Of a stretch of DNA of 64,000 bases, positions 50,201 through 51,787 are shown one piece after another. Under the pieces are notes generated by a model that saw only the letters and a list, made by a program, of their open reading frames with translations, searched no databases and was not told the DNA's origin. Position 1 is the first letter of the stretch. Every line of letters begins with the position of its first letter. A program made the position numbers and the translations under genes. This DNA comes from an uncultured Paracoccus sp. (lineage in GTDB: Bacteria > Pseudomonadota > Alphaproteobacteria > Rhodobacterales > Rhodobacteraceae): contig CAKTBJ010000010.1 of NCBI GenBank assembly GCA_934533075.1, positions 1 to 64,000 on the forward strand, read 5' to 3'.

Positions 50201-51760
50201 GCGGCGCTGAACGGCGTCCTCGACCGGGTGAACCGGCTGGAAGGCGCGTTCGAGAGCCTGACGCTGGCCGCCTATGACAGCGCCAACCGGGTGCTGGGCG
50301 GGCGCGGCGCGGCGATTGCGGCGGCGGGGGCCGGCGGGCTGGTTTCCATCGGCAACGACCATATCGACGCCGGCGCCGGCAATGACGTGGTGGCGGGGGA
50401 TACCGGCATCGTCATGCTGCCGCTGGTCGCCGGCAGCGCCACGGGCGGCGGCACCGCCATCGGCGCCGCGCTGGAATCGCGGCTGGCGGCGAAGGCCGCG
50501 GCCGATGCCGCCACGCTGGCCGGGCAGCTGTCGCGCGGCTATGGCAGCCTTGCCGGCTCCGCTGCGCTGAGCAACGCCTATGCCGGGGCCGCCGGGCTGG
50601 TGCTGGCGATGGGCAACGACACCATCCTCGGCGGCGAGGGCGACGACATCCTGGTGGGCGACCTGCTGATCGCGATGGAGCCGGTCTCCGTCACCGGCAA
50701 CACCTCGGTTCCGGTGGCCAACGGCTTGCAGAACGCCTTCCTGCGCATGGTGGACCGGCTGTTCTACGGCAATATCTCGCAGGCGCTGGTCGGGGCGAAT
50801 CCCTCGCCGGCGGCGCAGGTCACCGGGCTGGCGGGATGGTGGAACCTCGGCTCCGCCGCCGGCGTGCTGGCCGGCCGGGCCGGCAGCTATACGCTGTCGT
50901 CGGACGTGATTTCCGGCGGGGCGGGGCGCGACTTCCTGCTGGGCGACAGCGCGGCGGTCCTGCCCATCGTGGGCGCGGCCTCGGTCTCCGGCCAGCTGGC
51001 GGTGCGGGTGCTGCCCATCGGCGAGATCGGTGCCACCCTCTCGGCAGAGCTGGCCTATGTCTATGACTACCTGCCCTTCTCGCGGCTGCACGACCGGACG
51101 GGGGCGGGGCTGGCGGTCAGCGTCAGGGGCTTTGCCGATACGCTGTCGGGCGATGCCGGCAACGACCTGATCTTCGGCCTGCTGGGCGATGACGACCTGA
51201 AGGGCGGGACCGGCGACGACCAGCTTTCGGGCGGGTATGGCCGCGACCGGCTGGAGGATACCCAGGGCGCCAACATCTTCGCCTTCAACCGGCTGGAGGA
51301 CACCGCCGCGCCTGGCAATACCGGCGTCGTGCGGCAGTCGCTGGACGTGACGGCGCTGAACCCGGCCTTCCAGACGCTGCTGGCGCCGGGCGCGGTGCCG
51401 CTGCACCTGTCCATCGCCGGGGCGCAGGCGCGGATCGGTGCGTCCAGCCTGCTGCGGGTCGGCGGGGACGGCGCGCTGGGCGCGGATCGGGGCATCTCGG
51501 TCGTGGCGCCGGACGGGCGCACCGCAGCCGAGCGGCGCCTGTCCGAGATCGTGCTGCCCGCGACCGCCCCGGTCGCGCCCACGGCTGCGGCGGCCTATAT
51601 GCTGCCGGGCGGCATCCACCACGCCATCCGGCTGGGCACGGCGGCAAGCTGGCCGGCCGCGCGGCTGGCCGGGCTGACCGGGGACAGCGAGGCCGAGGCC
51701 AGCGACATCATGTTCGTGAACATGGCGGCGCCGCCGACCTCCATCGGCATCTATATCTGA
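20102..51760 (+). CDS. Giant LEPR-XLL / RTX-like repeat surface protein (10,552 residues)
   Basis: One uninterrupted reading frame of 31.7 kb, preceded by AGGTG at 7 nt. The N-terminus is a basic leader (residues 1-47, several R-R pairs) followed by the LEPR-XLL motif VFDPLEPRLLLNADLG (about 48-63) instead of a normal signal peptide. Then follow: a GG-x-DD region (to about 300); large super-repeats with VLAFNxxGxxxxNxLF cores (about 900-3150); a Gly/Ala/Val-rich beta-repeat region (3170-4770); mixed beta domains; three helical repeats (6036-6318); three beta-sandwich-like modules (7570-7870); and about 2,350 residues of RTX-like repeats (8100-10,400) ending in calcium-binding-type GGxGxDxLxG nonapeptides. 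The last 150 residues are non-repetitive (end TSIGIYI). I noticed no cysteine in the parts I read closely, as in RTX adhesins. It is probably a calcium-dependent surface or biofilm adhesin; ligand unknown. Confidence 0.9.
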   Translation: MSYPFEIKPRSTRRTQSRWFLRRLAHLMRRDRPRASAILAEATAVRMVFDPLEPRLLLNADLGVSLATDSPDVVHDIIVRLVEDVDLLTDAAAPVQRVEVVDRAAGGAVLAATVYDDSQPLTVTITGGQGDDRFTFDADSFGALSLPDVEFIGGGGQDTVFVSSGAAVGWAITGADSGTAAIGGGAASISFSDIDRLTGSIGNDDTFTLQAGDFAGVIDGGLGGRDRIVLGAGVTASGISLGAGGSGVIGLTGGGSLAYENMEPFGNLGIAGFTVVDLSGLPGWAGATASVTIAGTTVTVSGGGAPVVHNMATTSALWVWLGDVAGAGVQALNLNAVAGGALGAVSMAFDGAKTATLAGASNFGAASIGVGAGSLTVGGTITAGDIALSALSYANATPAAGGAQSFGAQALLNVDGTLNAKNVALRAESGARLDLQGTVASPDLDLTLNNTAKVGLGGAARINATDVTVEARNATHLDIDLDGIAIPGLLDFADPAPLQALLAGMAGAGTQFARDLADNPGASLSQLLAMLESAVQAGTFTTDQLGEAVDALLGGSRARAAVTINATTGIDIAAGARITQTGAGGIDLRSSDRLHASAHLATDNAPGVISAVSGIAVLSALDSRFEVTRANLIASSGTLTAAGGIGIEATSRGMVENRITSRAVGTTRIEGSDSLGITLGTGAVGGAAITLAAAGDTTWLSSSLDSINTLRGGTSVAVAGIDLTASDGGIAVTARDSSDFVAVARPFAAMLGGTQTGMRVTRASAINDVDRDVSVTITDAVLTSAEGILIAAENAATHTARVSSAPVGELDGTGGTPDADAATGSTMAAGGLAVNLTNGAVTARVAGGSLTADGAVTVRAEDDSFADAAIYLNFQAGKGLGTLGTAGAKAVSGALAMNIAGFEVDHLAAAAFDALIGTDFWTHEEQIAVEASIIDAPVTAAGALSLVALSRGLASTTVTNASRASVAGVTAASAKGIGVAFASNQLSRVARAQLAGTGPGKLAVETGSLDVRASDTATIQSVVQVTSDAVATGDLGLHALTDVTGLGGSGDLNIANAAVTDIAFGTTVTLGYNAVTDGYSDAVDVVPGSIVLKRNPGGAGQLYRYVGPADHIDFATPAGQAKAFQNAALWEAIDGVAGQTYTYMGPDAVGLDLAAADFGDESLWKAPVTASSLTDNMNLRQSGASAVGIALAFNDLRNGADARVENVDYQGGGVAVDALSRGTVIARNDVTAQSQGGGAFAQKALMDKAFGYLGALGKVGGFLIGTGDTSAQSAVVATNLIQAGRSADGTFGGTRAEIVDSSIDASGPVTVAADNQSVIEATNSTASLTDGGSSSIALQIAGNTIGYERGNLLFGTLETLIGDVVSDGASLADSDLSLRTVSPVKVLARIAESTVTTPGAVTVSAVNAGTIQSRVDNQASAAVVAVLDAKASSIGLAVVGNKVAIGTEAVIEDAVIDAGAVTVEARGEAVIDAQSRLGSAASATNTLGNNILNNVISALRDDYDFTDKSGVQTLNLGDIVRVEDAGGTPTLYRFMGADGASVDLGAADFDDLGLWKPLNSDTLIPASMVRAALKEMGLDGARMKPEAEALGGIVARNEVTSGTLAQVADSTLTVVGLTAITARDRGAIASRDTSAVKAKVGKNVVSVTNTVNAGAQALLTGGGLTGAGDLTLDAASEGMIEALAAGSMQGGGDAVTAVLAFNAVGYKPTNLILDALETIIGTSELSEELFETATGVDTVAKISDASVDIGGAVALDAQTRVAIDADTGADAGASVTNGFAIRTGDVTSGKSTAVLLVSNRSLGNAEAGIDGGEVTADGGIAITAITGNIITAHAEVSSSASATSSLGDIGALIGTAAGQLGLSSYEFTDQSGTRDLIAGDRVRVSAGADQGKIFQYLGNGPVDLAATDYHDPLLWKQLSQTDFEDLFGVTAEAIQASNARTIGIAIVFNEATGNASAIAENTRLVTAGSVALTAENEAAIAAYLASSATASGGSSVTGEGEVLGFSGQIATNVVHGKTVARIADSDVQADGDVTVSADNAARVDARLYASGASAGTDLGITLAFNSVGWESQNVLFNTVDAILGAPILSGVGGGAVKYAFGAEEGADAVAEIIASPVTAGGAVAVEAVNAAKINATVSNAATTDSSAMKGASGSAYGIVISSNKVSGKAVARIAGTAGTPDVVTAGAGIAVRARDESGIWSNTKLVAESLVTSDGGAGFMQETVNDLLDVDHDTSPEAGGTKTRTLAYGDKIRLADDYLDVDIAVARGMDPVVDGITTGTRISVPGELGESPTVWMYTGAADVDGLDTSSFDFEASADWQLIAGEEGAIYQYLGAGGSYDLNALDYSDLGLWKRTVMSGVLETDLGMFAAPSTAVAGLVVMNDVRGGALAEVDHATLTNTGGAIAVLAEESATISADVDSAAYASGGSSIDWGTDDDDTVLAINAVIATNVVQGAARATVGNTTIRDGAGTSDVTVEAVNDSGITATNASQSYTSGGDTAGVTLAFNSVGWTAQNVLFNTIDAILGDPILAGLSFAGKGDGGAQAVLTASDVRIDGDLSVTALSTAMIEAEVTNDATSDSVSVSGTDGKAFGIIVTSNKIAADTVALVENTPVEAANVAVEAGDHAEILATTTIDAVATIKNDYGASVVANWAKNLLGDYAFTTQSGTRTVHTGDLVYIDAAQGSLTEGAVYRYTGPDGASVDFSALNAAEWSEYKATEIIDTLTGLFPSLGGGDATGAAGLIVLNEVDNSARARVTGSDVTGTGALDVAARQSGGILADAKASVEVTGAGSADTTSLALAGVIATNRVLGSATASVDAGARPGRVTITGMDVAVTATSTTEIDAEVAAEVISKETSLGIVLAFNTIGVDGGNFLFQTADAFTGAQVGEMINGAAPMLVSASIARADLVDAGTVSVTADAAQAVTAGIGKPSVGLDPTKGMSVSLNSGGSATSVGAIVALNRVHAATSATIEDLATLHASGAVTVAARNAAAIDATVIAPVVAIGYNLGLSGDDDSARSISVAFIMARNAIRATTEATVEDVADLTASGLTIRADQDSMISVEASAVAISVAAGKGDSTSVSVAGAIAVNSITGGVAAALKSSIVETGAGGIGVGATQAAGIDARITAAAVSVAGSFNGGGTAAGAGLVLAFNYLGYEGALVDGDGNLAAGVATPLDTTAEVTGSRLSTAGTIDVGADMAGAITAESLVLALALAMSKGDALGLTIGGIYAENRVKGSTRARLEIDAADTVEAGGGVNVSASQSTDIEAEGLAAVGSGSVSATGSATSISVGASIARNTIDVDVDAQLTGGAVITGGPVTVAALREGRIEAFTAAASLALAGGIGGKAISVAGTAALAMSSITGSVGALVQDARITGASAGAGSLSVTADDSMIVETTVGALSASLALGADGTAVAVAVGVGVAVNALGGAGKAVSAAVTGATVDVAGSVVVAATSDNRISADVLAAAVAVGASASGTGVAIAAGGAATTNTIALATTALIEDSSVTAGALRVEAGDESRIRATAIGASVAASFAASNAVSIPVGVAVSLNEITGGVTARVLDSTVAVTGAARVAAARSGSIESDAAAAAMAIAVSGSTSVAIAGAGAGTTNDIKGDVIARIDGGSLAAGSATVEAVADYVAKVQVLAASVMLAGGSTGVGAALGVSVALNEIDGDVTAEVVGAGVDVAGAMRVAATASASIETKIASFAAGLVAGGTGVGITGAGAGADARVTLDVLARVADAPGTARAGGLEIAATNTANIDTLAAAGAIAAAFGGTGVAISIGVGAATNTVALTTQAVLSGTVLEAGAQGVTVSAADSATIRAIAAAASAAIAIGGTGVSVAGGGAGAENRINAARALAQIDNATVTSAGKVAVSAVSSGSIEARIAAVAVAIGGGGVGVGVGIGASVALNRIGGWVDGVQPDPDDYDYRIGATRAGGSPVSSVAALITGTDVAAGGDVTVAATADRQIDAIVAAAAIALAAGGTGVGVAGAGVYVENLIATDVEAAIRGTVARRAAVSGANVSVTAENTSTIEAFAGSAAISAGIGGVGVAVSFGLAIARNTIDGNVGAVVQRADVAAQAIESYSLYHTVPNPGSPTGVTIVPGTPPVAAAKAPGTITVSARQVMEISAITAAGSVAVSAGGVGVSVAGGGAVALNTLLGDTTARGSDASLTAGGDVSVRAVQEASIEAIVASVSASAAFGAVGVAASLGASVALNTIGTAADANRIEASLTDVVVASTGKTTIAAQAQNSIDALVAAGAVAVSGGKFAAGMAAAGVGTTNDVYSTITAQVTRGTITTAAMEVAAADRTTVKAQADAASIAAAVGISGSLSIGVSIAQNTVQNAVLASIADAGAVTVTGYRQRDALGYYALRNGALPDVIAGSGTLVVSAQSTTSLTASAFMVSGALGSVFAFAGGGADVQNTVRNSTQALIAKSGARANFSVEGNVAVTASDTTTVSTKVDAYGVALGLISAAATGSLATSTIASSVKAGISGVNLTAGGDVAVTAQATPSAGAEAKGVSGGTLAVGVSRARATVGVAVDAAIDNSQLTVKSLALSADLIAPASGDTAGAKAQGSVGGLVGVASAEAFATNTSAAKAVIGNGVVIVASNAVALSARNENRQRANASSASGGLIAGGGTTARANSGVAGLDSALAQVGNAASITAGDLSLTASGLADNLAKATPGSGGLVSGVSADASTSTQSRTRALVGTGAVLTAANAARLEAAQENRAGTQIDAGSYGVIAGAGAKAYNDVDSAARVEFGANSRVSAQMVDASARNRFVKPDLGDNVKGEAAGLFAGATVTSTTDLDLDTVVLVHDGSRITAASADGSKGNLTLAALNSIDYDDGVAFTGGGLGTGATVKSILNAQNLLALVQIGSAQTGNTDTGIAIDTTGQVNLSANTTAKVRVDLSTQLYGGVTVAVPKVLVDLRPVNTVLLGRGADITARGDVNLMAGTNPAFLKDDFDIQVFNDVFLGSVVPISDDDTEALLFVANTITTRADSTILTGGNVRAFAERNSMASMMAQGKTTSWISGVANAIDSIFGGNSESQTAGTAHSELHGVVTVDGLVRTGLNRHVSVVIEEADVVAGPGNTVLLRLENGADDGEGARNVGVSLREVEIASVYYSEYQAAQQAIARYPDNADLVAYYTQMMRDLEQKMIRAGEGSMIAQGGNMVFVPNKGKRLALVVDDILAQAGYIDIRSDVLKGTGTLDAPKDIQVRIDNRTAYDLVVNDITVPETAGGVYFNGFQNEVTAEADPNAFIRTVSQSNVDADNDPFEPAGNAPVFVYAPASTSLTIPTYADDASAPLVRIENSKPVAAGAAPSIRVDGDIIAYRSDVILTTNGSAGKIEVFGQIQAKSVQLLTAGSLTIELKHGEAFHIDGSPYADWMAGAPDSGIGSLTPAQVAAILAAETAKTTPSITASLVNIKAGYVNLNGIIQSGEETYEIYLGQAVKNEIDTIKKNPKTYGTAGQVLLSSVDYGNFSVFYDLSSDSIVIGEFRVPGGSITVQGVIVNTGGGNLRALGGYVTVNVTNDTDFDVIVKQIDVRDRGMGLIILRDEARPVTVGGTPVDGSYTETRYEAQANGTVRTTVTLVNPGISATPQGTPATGGSNFHMTTNYNPVAGWRFGWSVAKEVGIRTETTYGSSAWLGIDALAADPDNIVDGPHVEVTSAPKLVPASDYFFRDTGNTGNAYTYQTRDTTLSDESSVIDKWETSTWYGTTTYYAKIARETSTRTVSTHTIKADYPISVNFIGHDTATVLVQSRGAGRILIEGGIYNDTGTTTLDSKTSIGQTTETAIVQGVGVELKAGTDIGDDQQMLRIDLVDTYPVGFGGAGGTTGPAARAWLAAQSANGSIWVSEVSGDMSVHRVSAVRGDVHLEADAGILRATATGRADGLVIGNDIDLRADLYIDNGTGRQPGAQGGIGAAGAALRIDSSAMNSVLHPGRVTAVADGDIYLNEISGDLNLALARTSGLFWARVDSGRLVDADTRSVTDARAYEALLNGVWASLQLTTSTGANDRVTAELLNYENGRRAEYDQYWQLRNALVLDPVSHAPIGVALSEDEIAFYTARYTEALLADDPGATPAQIDAYVAAQLDALKAARFAAYGALDAVYGALGDMYWSDIDAAYAQYWDYRNRQGNPAAYDPGFTVTLTGAEQAALETQYDNEAVALGLSGADRTSHVAASLAAEIAGRTAAYHELHKLFAHLGETAEDLTRTALSTTQADYDRYWDYRGRQADPSVYDPAFEVTLTPAERTALETAYGSDAAALGLTGSARTAFVDARLAEEIARRTADYHALHDAFAYLGETARSNAPLGSKLIFAIGDVANGIRDGIKVWTEEELLYSFGSGISKSVTDTDVVIETPNIVAQRIDIATSGSVGSMGDDVLIDFGDGNALVRLGDLPNANDMRVVLAAAERSQITYIGAHEVNHGAASHRVTGQMIFGTDAEGAATITRGDGLDWDAALFRVGGMIYVEGSASNDTGSDWFKIAAVEGSVLVLVPGNSVTAGTESGVTVGRVQLAASFLDGVTASFDASGVITVAGGFAAGMFAPGDLLYIGGNTGNAVTNQLYYRIASVDAATGIITLDLAAPGFANAMSTELNRVVQLGRVVEDPTSTTETITRIVVNQRDDIDLDVAGRIDVAAGGDVYLGSERAVQLGQVRAGIAGDQRIIIRAGDTLTNGLTSGTNLIGKDILLEAGNGAIGAEARPITVQMAAGGTLVARATHDIDITAPGGNLYLESVYSASGGARLTASAGSILDAVAGSDQVKVQAAFVRLTASGSIGTAANRLEIDVTASMSADPAQDAAGRGTVSASAGGDIYLTELTGNMNVRGIHSATGTVDLLALTGAILDGQRDMVGAPVHAPNGDVVMRPGTDISGVNVILNALTGIGSALDSLEIDSSVTGSGRVSASTANGSIHLVETVGDLNIDRIEAGTASPAAFESAAVFLTALQGGIYSVRPGGGDAANIVARRVWLDAKTHIGTAAKRVETRTGNIETWSDGSTWLHNDGALVIGGVRADMAGARAGGGVAIAASSPVTVIENVLAMTGDVVIEAGDSAGTGDDLRVVSGVTIEATLGNIALNAGDALYLEADAQLRAGNAVTLTADLGGADAEGGLVDLRGRIQARSVLIATGTGADTVHVALQALAGNTRIETGAGTDAILIDALPTMNSVDGVAVPAGPDGKPIFARDAQGREIRDEVSIDGGAGTDHVTVQITGGADYVLNVHDSGAADDGVDVLTVNGLASDDHFLMRANFIAHLDKTGDDWSPLFERINYDYTMNGRVIVNGLDGDDHFYLDDTSAIMSINGGAGNDSFQVGQMFATSRDEADEDGIFAITAIEDRFETVHTTLGYLSPGISQPAVLNGGDGEDTFVVYSNKAALRLEGEAGDDTFIIRAFALDDDSKITVSGSEGNDTIRYNINANVDIDGGSGNDTVIVLGTELADTFVITKDGVFGAGVSATFANVEALTVDGLEGDDTFFVLSTRAGMVTTIIGGTGSDTINVGGDMVGEVVTADADMTGSVSHGVTSGDPRFDGIFVPGVSATTTTDNAASLDAGDGLVVVEGGPADSYRLTLPQAPLAGTRAVVTVSAPDGLLVSLDGVNFVQALTVGFTAADWAAGVEIWVRALPNPVATGTSARVVSHSVVHVDAVGNPLADKADPSQMHGLAIPNMRVSVIDDAPGLVIRQSENGTKVVEASGASAGQSDSYTIELAQPPAAGEVVTVTIAAPSGLVADRTEIRFTADAGLVDHAAGIFLWNDAQTVTLSAPGDGVVTDTLLRQVTHGFASNQPGGAYAAVADAVLDVTRIDGDVAAVVVTQTAGGTAVSAAGLTDSYQMVLTTQPTHDVKVRLSLAGKLAVDAAASDARLGQDADGWFMLFTAADWDVPATVGLVYADTPSVGTMFAAQPHDLSSIAGPLIVEGGTHGSSSALIQGVVLPGELNPDLIGTISSDGEGDQDRLVLFSDTVTADLAGTMTGSHISGLGMAGGETVLDGGVTVPNGITYGNMHLVEVLLGRGNDSFTITGTGTVENPTAEGGTVIENTLTVVHGGAGNDHLSVTGGDGPIVLFGDTSAGGLRYSAVSGVPNGTAYAFPADGDDVIDAAGARGIVVIDGGGGHDVLTGSAHAGAVNFIAGGTGDDVITSGAGRSWILGDAGFDVDYAGRTVIIDSDGIGYRGNAETAGNDTIRAGGQAVILGDYGTITQEGMAAGVLDMMQARHVAEVRSVLPGNGGDDVIEAQAGGNILIGGAGSDRITVGGAGTGDVVIGDNGIAQFVGGVLVRAATTDPGTGAADVIASSASGTVILAGAGSDSVTVSGRDNTILGDNGEVILAGGVLESVRSTDVGVGGDADDVIAAGAGRNVILGGNGADRITVAGGEGVILGDNGAVLFDAAGALREVVSTDPTLGDADVIRLNGGRSIVMGGTGADTISGTGQHVVLGDHGRLVLAGGVPGLIASLFAGTGEGDDRITLGDGDQIVVGGGGADVIRLGKGASVVFGDEAELAFAAGGLVSARSIFGEIGGADRITVEDGDHIIVGGAAGDGIEAGVGTSLVFGDNAAITLAGGALTGAASILPEIGGADRIILGDGGHRIAGGAGRDTILTGTGASLIFGDSAEMAFAAGVLTRAASLSPGVGGADSITVGDGEHRIIGGAGGDTILTGTGANLIFGDSAEMVFAAGVLARAASLSPGVGGADSITVGDGGHRIIGGAGGDVIRAVTGTNLIFGDSAELAFNAAGVMTRATSTAPEVGAADSIIVGNGNHRIIGGAGGDTILTGTGANLIFGDSAEMVFAAGVLTRAASLSPGVGGADSITVGDGGHRIIGGAGGDVIRAVTGTNLIFGDSAELAFNAAGVMTRATSTAPEVGAADSIIVGNGGHSIIGGAGGDTIQTGTGANLIFGDSADLILNAAGALIRASSLAPGIGGADAITTGAGNHRIVGGAGADAIRTGTGNSLVLGDSGELNFANGLPTRVASTAPEIGGADQITLAAGNHVVVGGAEGDTIALGAGNSVVYGDGAILAFAGGVLKRTVSTAPEVGGDDRITAAAGDHRIVAGTGADTITVAEGRSVVLGDNGTLVFDGGALKQAVSTSPLEGAGDTIRLNGGRSVVIGGTGADAISGSGEHVVLGDHGRLVMRGANFSSIVSLFSGRGDGDDQITLGAGNQLVIGGGGADAIRVGAGGSLVFGDAAQIAYNGARMVFAKSLAMAVGAADQITLGVGDHMVVGGAAGDTIAAGNGNSLIYGDSAVLSFTAGALTRTASMAPTVGGDDIITTGAGNQRIVGGIGGDRITVGRGDSLIVGDNATLRLSGGLPVLAQTTSQTRGGNDVIEAGIGNHMILGGAGSDAITVARGNSVIYGDNARLRFTGGVLDSAASLSPSVGGGDTITAADGSHRISGGNGADRITVGNGNSVVLGDNASFKWQGGVLVSALTTHTARGGNDIIATGDGDQIVAGGSGADTITTGSGHDIIFGDNALILLGGGSVARAVTVDPRKGGNDTIRAGAGNDIVIGGTGNDLIHGEAGDDRLLGDHGMYSVDLPYNQSVISVFSGRNMGAGNDEIHGGAGDDRIMGQQGNDRLFGDEGDDDIIGGHNVMGGDDGNDTIHGGAGADVMIGDNGVILRQRQGNDWLRDGDAANAATRSVVTFELMDGIGGNDTIHGGTGDDRIWGQSGDDRLYGDEGVDEIIGGLGNDRIEGGDGGDYLLGGLGQIVRARDAAGNPVLNSDGTWHRDVVLLEAARISGMTDVVAGSTLLADLLASADVVLMAGMTDAGGAGVTLPSGLEALSAVGLVLDGTPDNDTILGGAGNDQIFGQRGDDTLSGGDGDDWIYGDTAINTTRMPGDLPQVVGGYVLNGTYAGVNLSPVGTVIIPAATLLPIELQPMMPQADLLLETGGFLGDAAATRRIALNSGAGLEVLAALVPDIRTAAKLRGNDVIDGGAGDDMIFGDEGRITALAETGSAAVDTRLAALSVTMRNLMAGLSSLNHAADLAAGRTGAVSAGNDTITGGSGNDRIFGDTGLVLVPADGWPATGAGLEAALNGVLDRVNRLEGAFESLTLAAYDSANRVLGGRGAAIAAAGAGGLVSIGNDHIDAGAGNDVVAGDTGIVMLPLVAGSATGGGTAIGAALESRLAAKAAADAATLAGQLSRGYGSLAGSAALSNAYAGAAGLVLAMGNDTILGGEGDDILVGDLLIAMEPVSVTGNTSVPVANGLQNAFLRMVDRLFYGNISQALVGANPSPAAQVTGLAGWWNLGSAAGVLAGRAGSYTLSSDVISGGAGRDFLLGDSAAVLPIVGAASVSGQLAVRVLPIGEIGATLSAELAYVYDYLPFSRLHDRTGAGLAVSVRGFADTLSGDAGNDLIFGLLGDDDLKGGTGDDQLSGGYGRDRLEDTQGANIFAFNRLEDTAAPGNTGVVRQSLDVTALNPAFQTLLAPGAVPLHLSIAGAQARIGASSLLRVGGDGALGADRGISVVAPDGRTAAERRLSEIVLPATAPVAPTAAAAYMLPGGIHHAIRLGTAASWPAARLAGLTGDSEAEASDIMFVNMAAPPTSIGIYI
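22780..29600 (+). repeat. Super-repeats of 290-440 residues in the giant protein
   Basis: Seven copies of a motif with the pattern (V/T)LAFNxxGxxxxNxLFxTxxAxxG recur at about nt 22795, 24119, 25198, 26281, 27606, 28682 and 29545 (residues 899, 1340, 1700, 2061, 2502, 2861, 3149). Best copies are TLAFNSVGWESQNVLFNT and TLAFNSVGWTAQNVLFNT. Spacing is about 1080 bp, or 1325 bp where extra sequence is inserted. Each period also contains short beta repeats of the type G-A-V-x-V-x-A-x-(N/D)-x-A-x-I. Confidence 0.8.
23340..28255 (+). repeat. Aromatic 'LWK' modules inserted in the super-repeats
   Basis: Five modules with the pattern G-D-x-(V/I)-x-(V/L) ... (L/I/V)-(Y/F)-x-(Y/F)-x-G ... (V)-D-L-x-A-x-(D)-(F/Y)-x-D-x-x-L-W-K lie at about nt 23340-23600, 24620-24775, 25700-25860, 26830-27165 and 28090-28255. 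Examples are LYRFMGADGASVDLGAADF and IFQYLGNGPVDLAATDYHD. The first and fourth copies are doubled. Each is placed between a super-repeat core and a short helical segment. The aromatic spacing resembles small carbohydrate-binding modules; that similarity is only suggestive. Confidence 0.65.
29600..34400 (+). repeat. Gly/Ala/Val-rich beta-repeat region of the giant protein
   Basis: About 1,600 residues of short, alternating repeats dominated by Ala, Gly, Val, Thr and Asp. Recurring phrases are AVSxGGTGVGVAGAGA, VALNxIxGxV and a following V-x-V-x-A-x-(D/N)-x-x-x-I-(E/D)-A. The pattern suggests a continuous beta-helix or beta-solenoid with some 55-65 residues per repeat pair. Such stretches act as long stalks in adhesins (family knowledge); the fold here is inferred. 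Confidence 0.6.
38206..39055 (+). repeat. Three helical repeats inside the giant protein
   Basis: Residues about 6036-6318 contain three units of roughly 90-100 residues that look helical in an otherwise beta-rich protein. Each begins with a Y-D-x-Y-W-x-(Y/L)-R motif (YDQYWQLRN, YAQYWDYRNRQ, YDRYWDYRGRQ). This is followed in copies 2 and 3 by YDPxFxVTLTxAExxALET and a RT-x-x-V-x-A-x-LAxEIAxRTAxYHxLH stretch. The next section (residues from 6319) returns to beta-type sequence. Confidence 0.75.
42790..43720 (+). repeat. Three beta-sandwich-like modules in the giant protein
   Basis: Three related segments start with DSYRLTLPQAPLAGTRAVVT, DSYTIELAQPPAAGEVVTVT and DSYQMVLTTQPTHDVKVRLS. Each is followed by a variable loop and an F-T-A-x-D-W or comparable strand, with a period of about 125-135 residues. 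The D-S-Y-x-(I/L)-x-L-x-x-x-P pattern resembles Calx-beta-type modules of large surface proteins. They lie between the stalk-like part and the RTX-like region. Confidence 0.6.
44400..48570 (+). repeat. RTX-like 57-58-residue repeats
   Basis: More than twenty units share the plan (G)ADxIxxGxGxHxIxGGxGxDxIxxGxGxNxIFGD followed by a variable strand pair ending in A-x-S-x-(A/S)-P-x-(V/I)-G-G. They hold GG-x-G-x-D calcium-site-like sequence but are longer than classic nonapeptides because each carries an extra hydrophobic hairpin. They form residues about 8100-9490 of the giant protein. Confidence 0.8.
46036..46725 (+). repeat. Near-identical 345-bp tandem duplication in the RTX-like region
   Basis: Two consecutive 345-bp segments (about 46036-46380 and 46381-46725, each two repeat units or 115 residues) differ at only a few bases. 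For example, GACGTGATCCGGGCCGTGAC occurs at 46241 and again at 46586. Neighbouring units are clearly more diverged, so this is a recent duplication that keeps the frame. Confidence 0.85.
48570..51290 (+). repeat. Classic RTX nonapeptide blocks at the C-terminal end
   Basis: Several blocks of GGxGxDx(L/I)x-type calcium-binding nonapeptides occur, for example GGAGDDRIMGQQGNDRLFGD and GGAGNDQIFGQRGDDTLSGG, interrupted by spacer domains of 60-150 residues. The last block (FGLLGDDDLKGGTGDDQLSG) ends about 170 residues before the stop. Such repeats fold on binding calcium outside the cell and are the usual mark of secreted RTX proteins. Confidence 0.9.
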
Positions 51761-51762
51761 CC

Positions 51763-51786
51763 GGCCGGGCCTTTCGAGGCCCGGCC
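51763..51786. terminator. Bidirectional hairpin between the giant gene and the sulfotransferase gene
   Basis: A perfect 10-bp stem GGCCGGGCCT / AGGCCCGGCC closes on a TTCG tetraloop, placed between the stop of the giant gene (51760) and the stop of the converging sulfotransferase gene (51788). It can work in both directions. No long U-run follows on either strand. Confidence 0.7.
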
Positions 51787-51787
51787 C

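Noticed and set aside
27788..51622. A 7,944-codon open frame on the minus strand, antisense to the giant gene
   Set aside because: Its translation is His/Arg/Gly/Asp/Gln-rich without family motifs. It arises because the giant gene uses GC-ending codons for Gly, Ala, Asp and Thr, which avoid stops on the opposite strand. No ribosome-binding site or promoter supports it.
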